From the NCBI GenBank assembly GCA_035041965.1, contig JAPYMA010002823.1, forward strand, positions 43,566 through 107,565: a stretch of 64,000 bases of DNA, given 5' to 3'. The translations under genes and the position numbers were made by a program. Source of the DNA: Anisakis pegreffii. Taxonomy: Eukaryota; Nematoda; Chromadorea; Rhabditida; Anisakidae. The notes beneath the pieces are model-generated. The model searched no databases. It saw only the letters and a program-made list of their open reading frames with translations, and was not told where the DNA came from. Below, piece by piece: positions 20,901-33,572 of this stretch (position 1 is its first letter; each line of letters starts with the position of its first letter).

Positions 20901-23900
20901 CACGAGTATGCCTTTCAAGCACACCACTTGAGTGCTACATCTTTAATGATATTAATTTCGATTCACAGTCAAATTCATACACATCTTTCTGTTTAATTTG
21001 TCAAATGTTTCTAGCAAATTGAAATTTCGCTTTAGCACACCACCTCAAACAACAAAAACGAATAATCCTCTATTTTAATGATCAATATATAAATCACAAG
21101 TTGATACACACACATTGCAAATGCATTCTTAGTGCGTCATTAATTCGTTCTCACATTGCGTAGCGTTTGCACAACTCTCATTGTGTAATCCAGATTTCAA
21201 TTATTTATATTTTTCATTCTCTCATTATTCGCATTCAAAAGCAACGAAATGCAATCTGCCGTTGCGGTTAGAACGTCTATTCGTGTGCCACTAAGATCAC
21301 TTAGACAGTGATATCTGTTCTAATCTATCTGATTAAAGACTCGTTTCACATGATCTTGACTACCCTCAGATTCAAACTTATTATCTGATATCATGATTCA
21401 AGAATTCATTTAAATTATTAGAATTCTAAAATCGCTGTGGATATGTTGACTGGATTTTGAGTGAAATTTGTGTAGTCAACGAAAAAGATATGTGAAAAAG
21501 TACGAGTAAAAGTTGGTGTTTGGAAGTGCAAAAAATCAAAATAACTGAGTTTAAAATGAGAAGAGCAGAATTGTAGGAGATTTGTAACATTTGCCTGTTT
21601 CACTTATGAAAATCAACTTTTTGCTGATGTTTCTGATTGCTTTCGAGTGGAATGCTATTCATTGAATGTGACTGCATTCTTCGTTCGCAAAAAGGATGCT
21701 TTCTAATGCAACATACTTGAATGGTGATGACTACTCGAGAGATTAAGAGCAATCTATCGCATGCGCAAGTAGATTTCGTATTTCATTGGCAATAGTTTAT
21801 GATGAAATTTTATTAAAATGATCAATATAAGATATTTTCGTGCAATAAATTGCATCTACATATCATTCATTTCCAACGAAACATACATAGTCAAGTAACA
21901 GCTCAACTTACGAACGCAGTTACATATTGCTTACAAAACATTACCGACGAAATGAAGAAAATGATTGAAAACGCACTTCTTAAATGTAAGCATTCAGCTA
22001 AACTTGCTAAGAATTTTTTACAAAGTTTATAAGTGTTAACGAACACTGAATACATTAGATGAAACTGAGGAATCTTTTATATGAACAACGCGAACAGTTG
22101 CAAGTGAAGTTCTAAAATACTTTTTTGCAAATGTTTTTTGCATTGTATAAGCCTTTAATTCAATTAAGTTGGGAATTATTCAGGAATTGCAACAATAAAG
22201 AGTTGGTGTCTTATCAAAGCAGATTTGACTCTAAACAGCGGCTGACAATTCACCTCTTATCCATTATTTCATCGTTTCAAACTGTTACGTGTGTCTAAAA
22301 GTTGGGAAGAGATCAATGAAAGCGCGAATTGAGCAGATTCTACTCCAGCGCTATCGTTTTAGAACACGAAGAAACTACACTTACCTGAAAGGAATTGAGG
22401 ATAAATAGCTGTGGGTTATGATGGTAACCGAAATTTGAATTCGTTCAGAATCCGACTGAATAAAAATTCGATCGCAGAAACTTTTCAATATTTCAAAATT
22501 CGGTAAATACCGAAAATCTGAACGAAATGCTCAAACTGAAAATTCGATCAGCCACCATCAATACTTTAGGTGTGAAGAAGATAGGAATGTTTGAAACAAA
22601 TATTCTTAAATCGATGTGAACGCGATATAGTAAATAATCAGAATATGCAATTATTGTACGGATTACTCACTTTAAAATCGAGATGTCTTGCAAGAACCAT
22701 ATCACATTGATTTGAATGGTATCTTCTCGATGGTCGATGATAGTAATTAGACAATAAAGTTAGACTGCTCCAGAACGATGAATTCTGGCCAAGAAGACAC
22801 ACATTGAAGGTGGGTTGAAGCGTTGTGATACGACCGACACAAATGGCAATGTCTTTGATCGTTTCTATGAACTGCGACCGCCTTAACATTTGTCATTCAT
22901 GAACATACACATATATAAACCAAAAACATTCTTATGTTGATTCAAACTCTAAAGAACAGCGTTAATTTTGCGTTTCATTGGGCATCAGTTGAGAGCAAAC
23001 AAATGAAACGGCTAGTCGCTATAAAATCTTATGAGAAATCTCATCAGAAATTTTATAACCTCTTAATGATGTATGTTGCTGCAATGATCGAAACTCAGTG
23101 CGATAAATTATTTGCAAATATTTATTTGCTAGACAATTAACTAAACTCCGTTTATTATATTGAGAATCTCGCATTGCACCATCTCAATATCAATTCAGTG
23201 CTTTTGGCTCAACACGTTTCACTGCCGTGATGCACGAAGTGGAACAAAGCTGAACCATTACTGATCGTGATTACTTGCAACAGTTGAAGCTTGTTCAAGA
23301 GCCCCTAAACAGGTTTGATTATTCGAAATCACATGATCTGTTATTTAAAAAAAAAACAAATTGAAAAAAAGAGCTTTGCAAACATCTGTGATCTCAATCG
23401 AGCTACTTGATGTATTTTTCAAAACCTCAGTTAAGCTACCTTCAATCAAATTACTAATACGAATGCAATCGGAGCTTGCTATTGCATTTTGACGGTTCAC
23501 TGGATGACATTCAGTAGAAACAAAACAAGCAACATCTGTTTGGTATCACATCTTGTTTTTATCACTGGAACGATGAAATTTTAAGCCATAAATTGAGTTG
23601 ATGAATATCGCATCAAAATTCTTTTGTTCATCGTTATGCTTCGGTCGATTAGCATCTTAAAACAAAAACGCTCAATTCAGATTGAAATAATGCTCAATGG
23701 AATCTTTTGAATTTAATTATGTTTTTCTAAAGCATAAACCAATTGTAATTGACCTATCATCATTTTCACTGAGCACTGAATGCTAATTAGCTTGCAAAGA
23801 AGGTTGCAGTTGTTATCCACTCAGCAAATACAAAATTCTAAACCTTTATTGAATATTTCGTTGTGTATAGCATTATCGATCAAATGTTCCATCTCTAAAA

Positions 23901-23946
23901 TATCCTTCTCAGTAGTAACAACTTCTCCAGGACCACTCAAAATCAT
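14951..23946 (-). CDS. TWK-type two-pore-domain potassium channel (3' end incomplete)
   Basis: Seven exons in descending order with matching phases: 23946-23844, 22864-22671, 19857-19656, 18737-18602, 16883-16540, 16128-16007, 15092-14951; at least 414 aa. The N-terminal exons give a long soluble start (MILSGPGEVV...). The first helix lies in exon 3 (FLMVGVLIICMIFGSILFML), followed by an extracellular linker with NHT and NST glycosylation sites. Filter 1 is TTIGYGN (exons 4-5) and filter 2 is SIGYGD, split over the exon 5/6 junction, with helices between and after. Exon 7 is a basic cytoplasmic tail (QAKRQARKMVAYAMNM). Such channels dimerise to carry background potassium current. The exon 3 donor (GTCGGT) is unusual and is the least certain junction. 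After 14951 the frame is in phase 1 and a further exon is expected. The exact TWK orthologue is not assigned. Confidence 0.85.
15681..15966 (+). repeat. Dispersed repeat, copy A
   Basis: About 285 bp, less AT-rich than its surroundings, inside the last known intron of the channel gene. It is matched in reverse complement by 61199-61493, with long identical blocks such as GGCCAGGCTATCAAACGTTT and GCTGGCTAGGCGAGCAGGCC. Clear terminal repeats were not found, so the element class is open; it may be a solo terminal repeat or a short non-autonomous element. Confidence 0.7.
22420..22559. repeat. Small inverted-repeat element, MITE-like
   Basis: About 140 bp in an intron of the channel gene. It starts GATGGTAACCGAAATTTG and ends ...CGATCAGCCACCATC, giving GATGGT/ACCATC ends and weaker complementarity further in, plus an internal CGGTAAATACCG palindrome. 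No clear target-site duplication is visible. A related arrangement occurs near 28643-28758. Confidence 0.4.
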
Positions 23947-25784
23947 TCGTTTTACTTTCGTACTCAATCATCAAATGCACTCAATGAATTCTGATAACGA
24001 CTTCATCATCTAGCAATCGTTTTTGTGCAATTTTTATAGAGCGAAGAAAATTATGAAAAATTTATAACCATGACATGAGAAGCAATCCAATTTCTTTTAG
24101 AACGAATCCCCAAGTCCTTTCAATATTCAAATTTAAAATCCTTTTACTAGCTGCTAGATCTCAATGGCCTAACAATAGGAAGTTATGAAAAATTTTATGA
24201 GATTGATGCCAGTCAGCGAACAAATTTATGAGATTTCTATGAACGACTCATCATTCACAGCCCTCAAGAGTTTAAAAGCTCGAGAGTTGTCAAGCAGTCA
24301 AATCTCTTTCGCTGAAAGTGTGGTTTGTTCTTCAGAAGTTAATCATTAGAAGACAAAAGTAATTTAACTTTACTATCCACAATATAAATCTGCATGTAAC
24401 ATTGAAAGCATTCGTTTAGAATTACGAAGCAACCATGATATTAATGTATCATACAACGCAACACATTGCTTATATACATAGGCATTATATCATCACAATC
24501 AAAATCACTGCTATGAACAACAAGATTTTGTGTTATGGCCAATATCGTCTAACATAGAGGCAGTGAAAATGAGCCAAGTTTGAATTTTATCAGTGAATGA
24601 ATTACAACAAATAAATTGTTAAGCGCAAATACACTTTCAGAAATAAATTATTTGCGGGTCAATTTGAAGCTGCAAGCGAATGAACATTTCAAACAGTAAT
24701 GAAAATGGTCAATATAAATTCATTTGTTTGATGTTCTTTGGCATGATTCATTCCCTATGTTTTGTGCAATTTAACATTTTAATCGTCTTGATGAGTCGAG
24801 AAGCATTCATCGAAATGTGTTTAATACATAAATACTAAAAACGAGCACTACAATGGTGATTTTAACACTGATTGTAAAACAATAATGTTATTCGAACGAA
24901 GTACTCTGCAATTAACGAAACAGTTGAATCGTCTGAAGAAGTCGAGAAACATCATTGAGTATTGATCACGCGTGACACATACAATAAACGAACAGCATTT
25001 CTTGCGCCGAATGTATTATTGGTAAATTTTAGGCGACAGTCGAAAAGCGCATTTCATCAATTTTCACCCAAATTTCAGTCGGTAAACGAAGTTCAAGTGC
25101 TCAAGAATGAATCAAAACTCGTGTTTTTAATTGGCTGGATTAAGAACCGTCATCATCCCGTTCAAATAATGCTTTACCAATGAGTGTCTCAATTATGCAG
25201 CACTGCTGGAATTAATGATTCACTCAAGTACGTCCATTACAAGCTAAATCTCATAGCCCCAATGGAAGAGGGAGGCGGGGGGGGGGGAGAGGCATGGAAA
25301 ATTTCTCATATTTGAGAATCACAGCTCTCGACGATGGAAGAATTTCTATGGTTCAAGAATTGCAGTTGGTTTAAGAATATTTCATGCACCATAAAAATCA
25401 CCAAATTCTACCGCAGTGCAGTGCGTTACTTTTACATCATTAACAATCATTAAATGATCATCACTGAATCATCCGATCATCGTTATGTGCCAAGATATGG
25501 CAGGATTCTGTTTCAAATGCATCACCTTCTACTGACCAAGATAGCAGAATTATCAAGAACATAATTCATACCTAAAGAGTTCGCCAAAAATATTATGCAT
25601 TTTGCTTTCAAATGAACTGAAATTTCGAACGATTTCGAATAAAAAAAGCGTCTTAATTTCAAACGAAAAATTCAGTCGAATTGGAATGCTTACTGGTTAC
25701 AAATGAAACGATAATTCAGTGCGTAACAAGACAACGATTCTAACAGAAAGCACAATACTCGCCATTATAAAACAAACAATGAAG

Positions 25785-28700
25785 TTAACATTCCGTGACG
25801 TAATATGGACCTGTACAGTGATCAAAGAGACGAAATCTAGCTTCGGTGATGAGATCATAAATGCGACGATTTTCGATACTGCTTGGAATCGGTGCTTTCG
25901 CACACATACGACACGACCGCATTTCATGCTTCGAATTCACCACTACAACGCTGATTTCGTCGTTCTCATCCATTCTCAGCACCAATTTCTCGTGTGTCTC
26001 CAACAAATTGATCTACAATGACGAATGTAACAAAGATTTTATTAGTTCTGCCATTTCTGCTTCAAAATATTACACAATTCCTGAAAATGCCATGTGACTT
26101 TTCAGCGTTCCAAAAAATTTCTTTACCTATATTGAGAGTGAGTAATAGCCGTGTAAAAATATTGAGGCAAAGATTCGGATGATGTAATTCGGTTGATATA
26201 AAGAATGTATAATTTATGCGCGATATTGATGCGGCACTCTCTCAATTTGCTAATCGAAGATGAATGATGTATGGAAACAGAACTCGATGACGCATAAAAA
26301 AGTTTTGTGTTTATTATCAGTAAGAATTATTAGAATGTTGACGATTGAAATATCATCATTGTTGCAATGATGACGTTATTTCTTTAGCGGTTATCTAAAA
26401 AATGAGTTTTAGCAAATGAATAAGAGGTGTGCAAAGCGGAATGAGTAATATTAATGTTCGCTTTCAACTAACAGTATACTACGAAGGCACTTTGCAAACA
26501 ATTTCACACCTGGGTAGTCCCATCGCTGAGCACCATCACAAGCACACCATTACCTCGTTTTTGATAGACCAAATGATTGATTTGAGATGTGATTGCAGTG
26601 AATGATGTTGCGGATTGTAATTCACGGTGCATACATCTGTAGTTTTTAGTAAAGAGGAAATTGAAAAGAAAGGATTAGTTGAACAAAGACGAAACGTTTT
26701 CCAACTTCAGAATACATCAATAATTTTATGGCTGCATATCTCAAACAGCATAGCATAAAATATTTCGTATTCTGAATTTCGTATTATGAAATGTCATGAA
26801 TTCGCGAATTGTAACAAGCAATTCGTTGGAGCATATAAAACAGATCATAAACAGATTAATCGTACCATCTGATTTTACACTTCATTTCAATCTCATTCCC
26901 TAACCAGTTTAGAATTATCTTACATACATAGCAGGATGGCCACATCAAACGTTCATTGTAGAGCGATGATAGACTTACAACAGACTTACTTACATGATAG
27001 ACTTGTTAGTTCTTTTTCTGGAGCTCATTCGATTTATTTGTGTCGTGTGTAATGTGCTGGTAATAAAAGACGTAATATTGCAAAATCAATCAGATCCTAA
27101 CGAACTTAAAAGGTTTTTTGGCCGATTCAATCAGTAATTTGGACTACTTATTTGGCAGCATTCAATCTATCTTGGCTAATACAAGATACTCACCCCGATT
27201 CAACCGAATGCCAACCCCTTAAATCGGTCGAGTTCGTTGAACTATCACCGCTGATCATTAGTTTTTTTTTTCAGATTGTTTCAGGGATAAGCACATGGAT
27301 TGCTTGTAAATACAAGTATATGCAGCTATACCTTAATAAAGCTGCAATTTTCATCTTCCGGATAACATTAAGATCTTGTATATCATCCACTGATGACCAC
27401 CTATAAATCGTTGAATGTCTCTCGAGAGGATCAAGCACCATTTGTATACACTCTTTATTGTATGGCGACGCAAACCTTTAATCAAAACATCATAGTCTGG
27501 TATGTTATGAATATACTCATCCATGAGCATTCAACTTCAGGAAGTTTCCTATGATGATTAATGGTTCATGATCGAGAAAAACGTCTGGTTTAGAAATATA
27601 TTTGGTCGAGATTTAAATTAGAGAAATATGATGGAGAGGTTCAGAAGATAAATGCACTTTAAAGATATAACTGATTGATCGTGAATACTTTCAAAATGTA
27701 TGGAATAAATAGCATAGATTTGTGACCTGTGCGCATAAGAAGAGCCATCAAGAAATAGCATGCATTCAGTATAATCACTCAGAATACACCCGAAACCATA
27801 CTTGTTTGTATAATCAACCCATTTATTTACCATTATGATATTCTCTTTTATGCTAGTGCTTGATTCATTTGTGACTGAAAGAAGCAATATCAAGAGTTTG
27901 TTACCTTTTATGCACTCAAAGGATCACTAATACATGAACCATAAAAAAGCCAATCCTATTATAGAACGAATTTGCTAAAAATATTGGTAATGCAAACTAA
28001 CCATTGATAACACCACACATGAATAAATTCAATAATAACAATGGGCCACCCGGATCTGGCGAACGCATATTTTCACATTCCAATCCGGAATCTCGAGACT
28101 GTATACCTGCCTGGTAGCCTTCTGGTGTTGTTGATCCATTATTCTGAAATGTTTTAATAATGCTTTTTCTTTTACTCATTTATTTCTGCATATTCCCATC
28201 GAATACATGGTGCAATTACTTTTTTTCAAGCAATATCCTCTTATTGATATATGCTCATTAAATTGAAATGTTACTCATTTTTTCCGCGAACAACAGCATT
28301 TCAGCATAAACCAAAATTTAGTTACTTGGCAATAGAGATTCAAATAAAAGTGAATCTGAACTAACATGAATGCTGCTCGGAGAACCCAAAGGATTGGACG
28401 TGCTAAAAATCAATCATGATTCAATTTATTCCTTGAAAATGTTTTTCAAAACAAAGATTTTCCTTCGGATGCATTTTACCACAAAGTATTTCGCATGGTA
28501 TTCTCTGCTGAAGTATCACATGAAATCATTATTTACCTATTTCTCTTACGACGTTTTACAAGAGATATTGCCTAAGTTAGTTTTGAAACAAGGCACTGTT
28601 CATTGTTCATCCATAAGCAACAACTTTCAAATGAGGTAGTGATGGTAGTCGACTGAAGTTCCGTCGATATACCAAATTTCGAAATTCGGATGTTAAAAAA

Positions 28701-31060
28701 ATGTAAAAAAGCCGATTCGGTCGAATTCTGACCGACATGAAATTTCGTTCGGATGCCAGTACTAAAACACATACTGTCGTTCACACTAAAATATTGCCAC
28801 TTTCCCTATCACGACAAATAATCGAAGATGAATGTAACCGACCTGATTGAATTTCCATTCGAAAAATAATCGCATTGCATAATTTCAGTGACTTTCATTC
28901 GACGTCGGACATCACGATCGAGTAATCTAATTTCATGATTGGGCGATTAAAATTTGGCATTCAACACGCCATAAATTTCAGATGAGCAAAGCGTCTTCAT
29001 CATGCACGAGTGGCCAGTAACATTTTTTTTCAAAACACAATGATACTCCTCACCCAGTGAACAAATAATTATTGGAGCAGAACACAGAAACGTTCATGAC
29101 ACATCCTCGAAGAATAAAGACTACGACCGAAACTAGTGCGAATAATGAAGAAAAGTGTTTGCATAAAAACGAAATATTCTTCAAAAATTCCAGCTGAAGC
29201 ATAATAAGAAGTCAACTTACCGACGAATCAGAGAACATGCACGTTCAGAGATACGAGCATGCGTCGGAATAACATAACTGCAACTTCGGATCCGTGCATA
29301 CGTTCCCTCTAAATCTTCAGTCTCAAACGGTGGTTTACCTACCACCATGCAATAGAAAATACATCCAAGCGCCCATGCTTCGGACTCTTTCGAGTGACCA
29401 TAATTATCCAGTACCTCAAAGAATTAAAATTTGATATTCAAATCAAAAAAATCCATAACATGGCTCCCTACTGCTTAGCGAAAGCGAGTAACTGATTAAA
29501 ATGCATCTGAAAAAGTAGAAAAGAACAGGAAATGGATAAATCGCCGACAACGAGATAATACCACTTCACTGTTGCATTCCCAAGAGAAATTTAAGTACGA
29601 CTGCCAAAGATATGCAAAAACGAAGGAGAGCAATAAAATCGGTGGAACCAATGATGAACTGATGAAATTAAGAAATAACAAATGAACGACAATTCATTCC
29701 AGACGACTTTTATTTCATCAGGGACTGAATGAATCCTGATACTGTGACAATTCTAAAATGCATTCAGTTTCGTAGGCTGTCATCAACAGAAAAATCATAC
29801 CTCAGGCGACAAGTAATTTGGTGTCCCTGAAAGCGCATGAGAAACTTTCGGTAAATCAGATATTTTCACTGCTAATCCAAAGTCTGCCAATTTCACCTGT
29901 AATAACAACTGGAAACGTCTTCTTATCTACAAAATTCAATTAGTTGCTCAACGCATTCCAGATTCATACAAACCTACATATTATAACTCAATACGTCGTC
30001 AGTTCAATGTTTGTGTAAAAAACGAAAATCAAAGCAACGTTTTGTGCTGTACAATATTTACATCATAAGTTGTATTTTGCACCATCCTACAACATTTCTC
30101 AGTTCTACACCGAATATCGCTAGTCATAAGCTCATCTATTGAATACGACTATACATTAATGACTGACCAATGGTTGCATCAATTCAAGCGCTTTCTTTGA
30201 AAATTATAAATGTACGAATGAAATATTTACAAGGGGTAACGTACTCGACTTTTGTGACCGAGGAGTATGTTGCCAGGCTTGAGATCTCTGTGCAAAATAC
30301 CGGCCACTTCATGAATATATACAACAGCGTCCACGATTTGTCGCATATAACAACGAGCAACTAACTCACTCAGATGACCCGCTGCAATCAATCACATTTT
30401 GGAAATGAATTTTTCTACGCGAAACAAGCACTTCACATGAATTCTTATCTCTTTTCCTTGGATGGTCACTTCAACATCATTCTGAATACTACAACTAATC
30501 TCCAACAGAATCTTTACCAACCCTAAAAGTCACACACCATTAACTGCTACAATCCGAATGTTCCATTCACAATTCAGGTTCAGAGAGAGAAGCTGGCGCA
30601 AGATATCTCTCTTGAACAGAGCAAATAGAGCTCGGCTGACCTTTGATGTTCCACATGCACAGTCCTACTGTTGGCAGTACATTTGAAAAATATGCATGTA
30701 TGTTCAAAAATTTCGAAATGATAGAGAAGGAAGCGTTTGCAATATATTCAAGATGGCATTAAACGACAAAAAAAATCGAGGAAACCAACTCATTGATGAT
30801 TGTATGCTGTTGAGTAAAGTGCCATAAACACCAAGTTCAAGTACCATATAGATGTTCATACTGTCTTCAAAGAAACTAAGCAATTTGATAATGTTTTCGT
30901 GATTGAGCGAACTATGAATTGCTACTTCTTTTCGTATTTTTTCGATATGCGCAAAATCTCTAAGCGTCGACTTGGAAATCACTTTCAGAGCTACATTTGT
31001 GGTATTATCATGGGGTAACTGCGTTAATTCTTTCATCTCATAACATCGTCCGTAAGCACC
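25785..31060 (-). CDS. Polo-like kinase with polo-box domain (first exon not found)
   Basis: Eleven exons in descending order: 31060-30790, 30381-30245, 29896-29801, 29414-29221, 28926-28839, 28143-28002, 27874-27727, 27475-27401, 27250-27194, 26636-26510, 26012-25785; 520 aa plus a missing start. The kinase half shows GAYGRCYE of the glycine loop, the VALK lysine, HRDLKPGN, DFGLA and GTPNYLSPE. Polo box 1 has KWVDYTNKYGFG; polo box 2 has INLLETHEKLVL. The phosphopeptide pincer residues known from PLK1 (Trp in box 1, His and Lys in box 2) are all present. Polo kinases drive mitotic entry, centrosome maturation and cytokinesis. The usual DVW of subdomain IX reads EAW here. Exons 27475-27401 and 27250-27194 rest mainly on splice sites and phase, and part of polo box 1 may be missing. 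The closest PLK subtype is not decided. Confidence 0.85.
28643..28758. repeat. Small inverted-repeat element, possible relative of the 22.4 kb copy
   Basis: About 116 bp in an intron of the polo kinase gene. The left end TGGTAGTCGACTGAAGTTCC pairs imperfectly with the right end, whose reverse complement reads TGGCATCCGAACGAAATTTC. The matches are loose, so this could be an old MITE copy or chance. Confidence 0.3.
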
Positions 31061-33572
31061 CTAAAATGTGAAACAAATTATTTCATTTTTAATTATCGAA
31101 ACTCGCAATTTCGCTCTGTAATCGATGGGACTCATCAACAATTTTATTCTCGGAGCTTAAAATCTAATGAAATCAAGAATAACTTGTCATCACATGCTCT
31201 TTTGCATTTGCTAAAATTGCACATGGTAGTTTAATTCGCCAAAAACTGTTGAGCGCATGCAAACTTTGCATTTATGAAAGATTTCTGCTTCTGCTTTCAA
31301 TCAAAGGTTGCATGAACAGAAATTTTTTGAAAATTCTGTTTAAAATGTTTAACCCTTCTCATCAGCTAATTCGGTTAAGTAAATTGCCTTTCCGAATGGT
31401 TCTCTCGTAATTTCAACTACCAATTTGTTATGTTTAGCATTTAAATACAAATTGATGATGCTTAAAATGAGTGTATTTCAATATGGGTGATACTGCCCAT
31501 CAGTGGGCGAAAAAAACATTCAGAATGGACTAGTTTAGTGAGCCAAAAACCTTCTTCAAATTATCGCAACGTTTTCTTTTTTATGTTGAAAGCGAAACTG
31601 AATACTGATGCACAAGAAATGAGAAGGAGTGATTTGATTATGATCTCAGCCTTTAATGGGTAACTAGGCTGTTAACATTAAGAACCATTGCCTTAAACCA
31701 TTCAGCTCGAAACCTTAAAAATTCGATTGTTTGCAGTGGTTGATGAAATGAAATGATGTAATAAGTACTGAGGCACATCCATAATAAGCCGTTTAAGTGC
31801 CGCAAAATTGTTGCATCGGTTAGGCAATTCAATGAAAATAGAGAGTTCGTAAACAATGGATGCTGTGCTGTTTGCGATCAAATTGTTGCCTAAGACACCA
31901 ACATATAACATACCTTGCCGAGGAAATTCAACACTGAATACTGACGTAGTTGAACCGGATCATACAACGTGTGAGGAACATGCAAATTTTCTTTTGACTT
32001 TTTGCTATTACATGCTGATGTTGATGGCTCTAGATAATCCACTCGAAGAGCCATTCGCCTGAGAAATCACTATTGGTTAATCTATTGATGAAATGATTTT
32101 TTGAAAACATTTCACGATCAACATGTAACAATTACGATGGAAATAAGCGCTGTTAGTAAGCTTACTGACATCAAAAAAATTGTCATGTGCGGAACATCGC
32201 AATTTCTTTCAGGTTATATGCATGTTTGCAGATAGAATGGTCATCAAACTCATTAGAAAAAAATAGTATGGTGCAAATAAATGAAAAAGTTTCTAATATT
32301 CCGCACAAAACTAAAACTAATAAAACTATCGTAATTTTCGAAATAAATAAGCCTATCACATATAATGAATCGCCATCAGGAGATCCACAAGTGAAAGACT
32401 CGATGTCATTAGATATCATAATTCACATAATTGTTAGGATCTTTTTAATTATGAAGATGTGCTATTGACTTTTTGATTGACATTCATGAGATACTATGCA
32501 CTGATCAATTGGCCAAAAAATGCAAGCGGATAACTTTTTTTTCAATATGTTGCTTAAATTGGCAAAATCCAGCATTGATAATATAGCTAAGCATTTAATG
32601 AAAACGATTTTTTTAGTTCGATCATTTTCAAAGAAGATAATTAGTGTGAGCGACACATAACTCGATTCGTTTTGTTTGCTTGATCATCATTCAATGTTCC
32701 ATCTTAAGTCTGATTCATTTAACTTTAATGCAACTCTTGAAACGCTAATCTATCAATAATATTCAGTGAGTCATCTAATCAAACAACGCACAATCACGAG
32801 TATGAATCGCTACTTCCAAAAGCAAATGAGAGCCTTGTTTATGATCGTTTAAGTAAACTTATTGCAAGATAAATTCGGTTCAACCATAATTAATCAAATA
32901 AATTTTATAAAATCAACATTATATGTTCATACTTTTAATGTGCTCACTGAGAGTTCATTTCATTACCGATGTGTGTTGTCTGGACTTATCTTAAAAGCAA
33001 ACAATTGATGATCATTTCAAATTTACATCTCAACAGCCAATCGATACAAATGGTATAAAGCACTGCAGTAATCGCAATACGTCCTTTAGCATTCTATCAT
33101 CATCGTTTTCTTCACAAACTCGTTCAGCTAACAGCATATATCAATACAATAACAATAATTCAATTGTATATATTCTATTATGCATTATCTCTCTACTAAA
33201 TAATTCTCGGCATCTTCCATCCAGTATGTGATGAGCTATAAATGCTTTATTGCAGTGGAGACGAACACTGATCTGATGAGTAGTAGCACAATAAGATATC
33301 TACTCAAATCCGAATATTTGAATGCATCTAAAGCTATCTAGGCATGCAATTTTGATCATGTTTCGTTACATCATGTTTCTCAATAATCTAATACGTAAAA
33401 AACGATAGTGAAAAAAAATCAAAAAACAAACAACGAAAAGGAATGCTGGATAGCCGTAACCGCTTACTACGATCTTAAAATGTTCGTGCACCTCACGTCA
33501 CTCAAGATGTGATTCAACTGCTGCGAAAATTTTCTCAATATTTCCTAAAATCAAGTGGATCATTTATAAGTA
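31061..33572. other. Shared upstream region of two divergent genes
   Basis: Lies between the first known polo kinase exon (minus) and the start of the coiled-coil gene (plus). The 5' exon of the kinase, which must supply the start codon and the first part of the glycine loop and end in phase 0, should be here but could not be identified. One minus-strand segment near 31345-31440 reads as a protein-like VVEITREPFGKAIYL frame but ends in the wrong phase. A plus-strand frame at about 32219-32466 is open for 80 codons without convincing splice sites. Confidence 0.3.
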
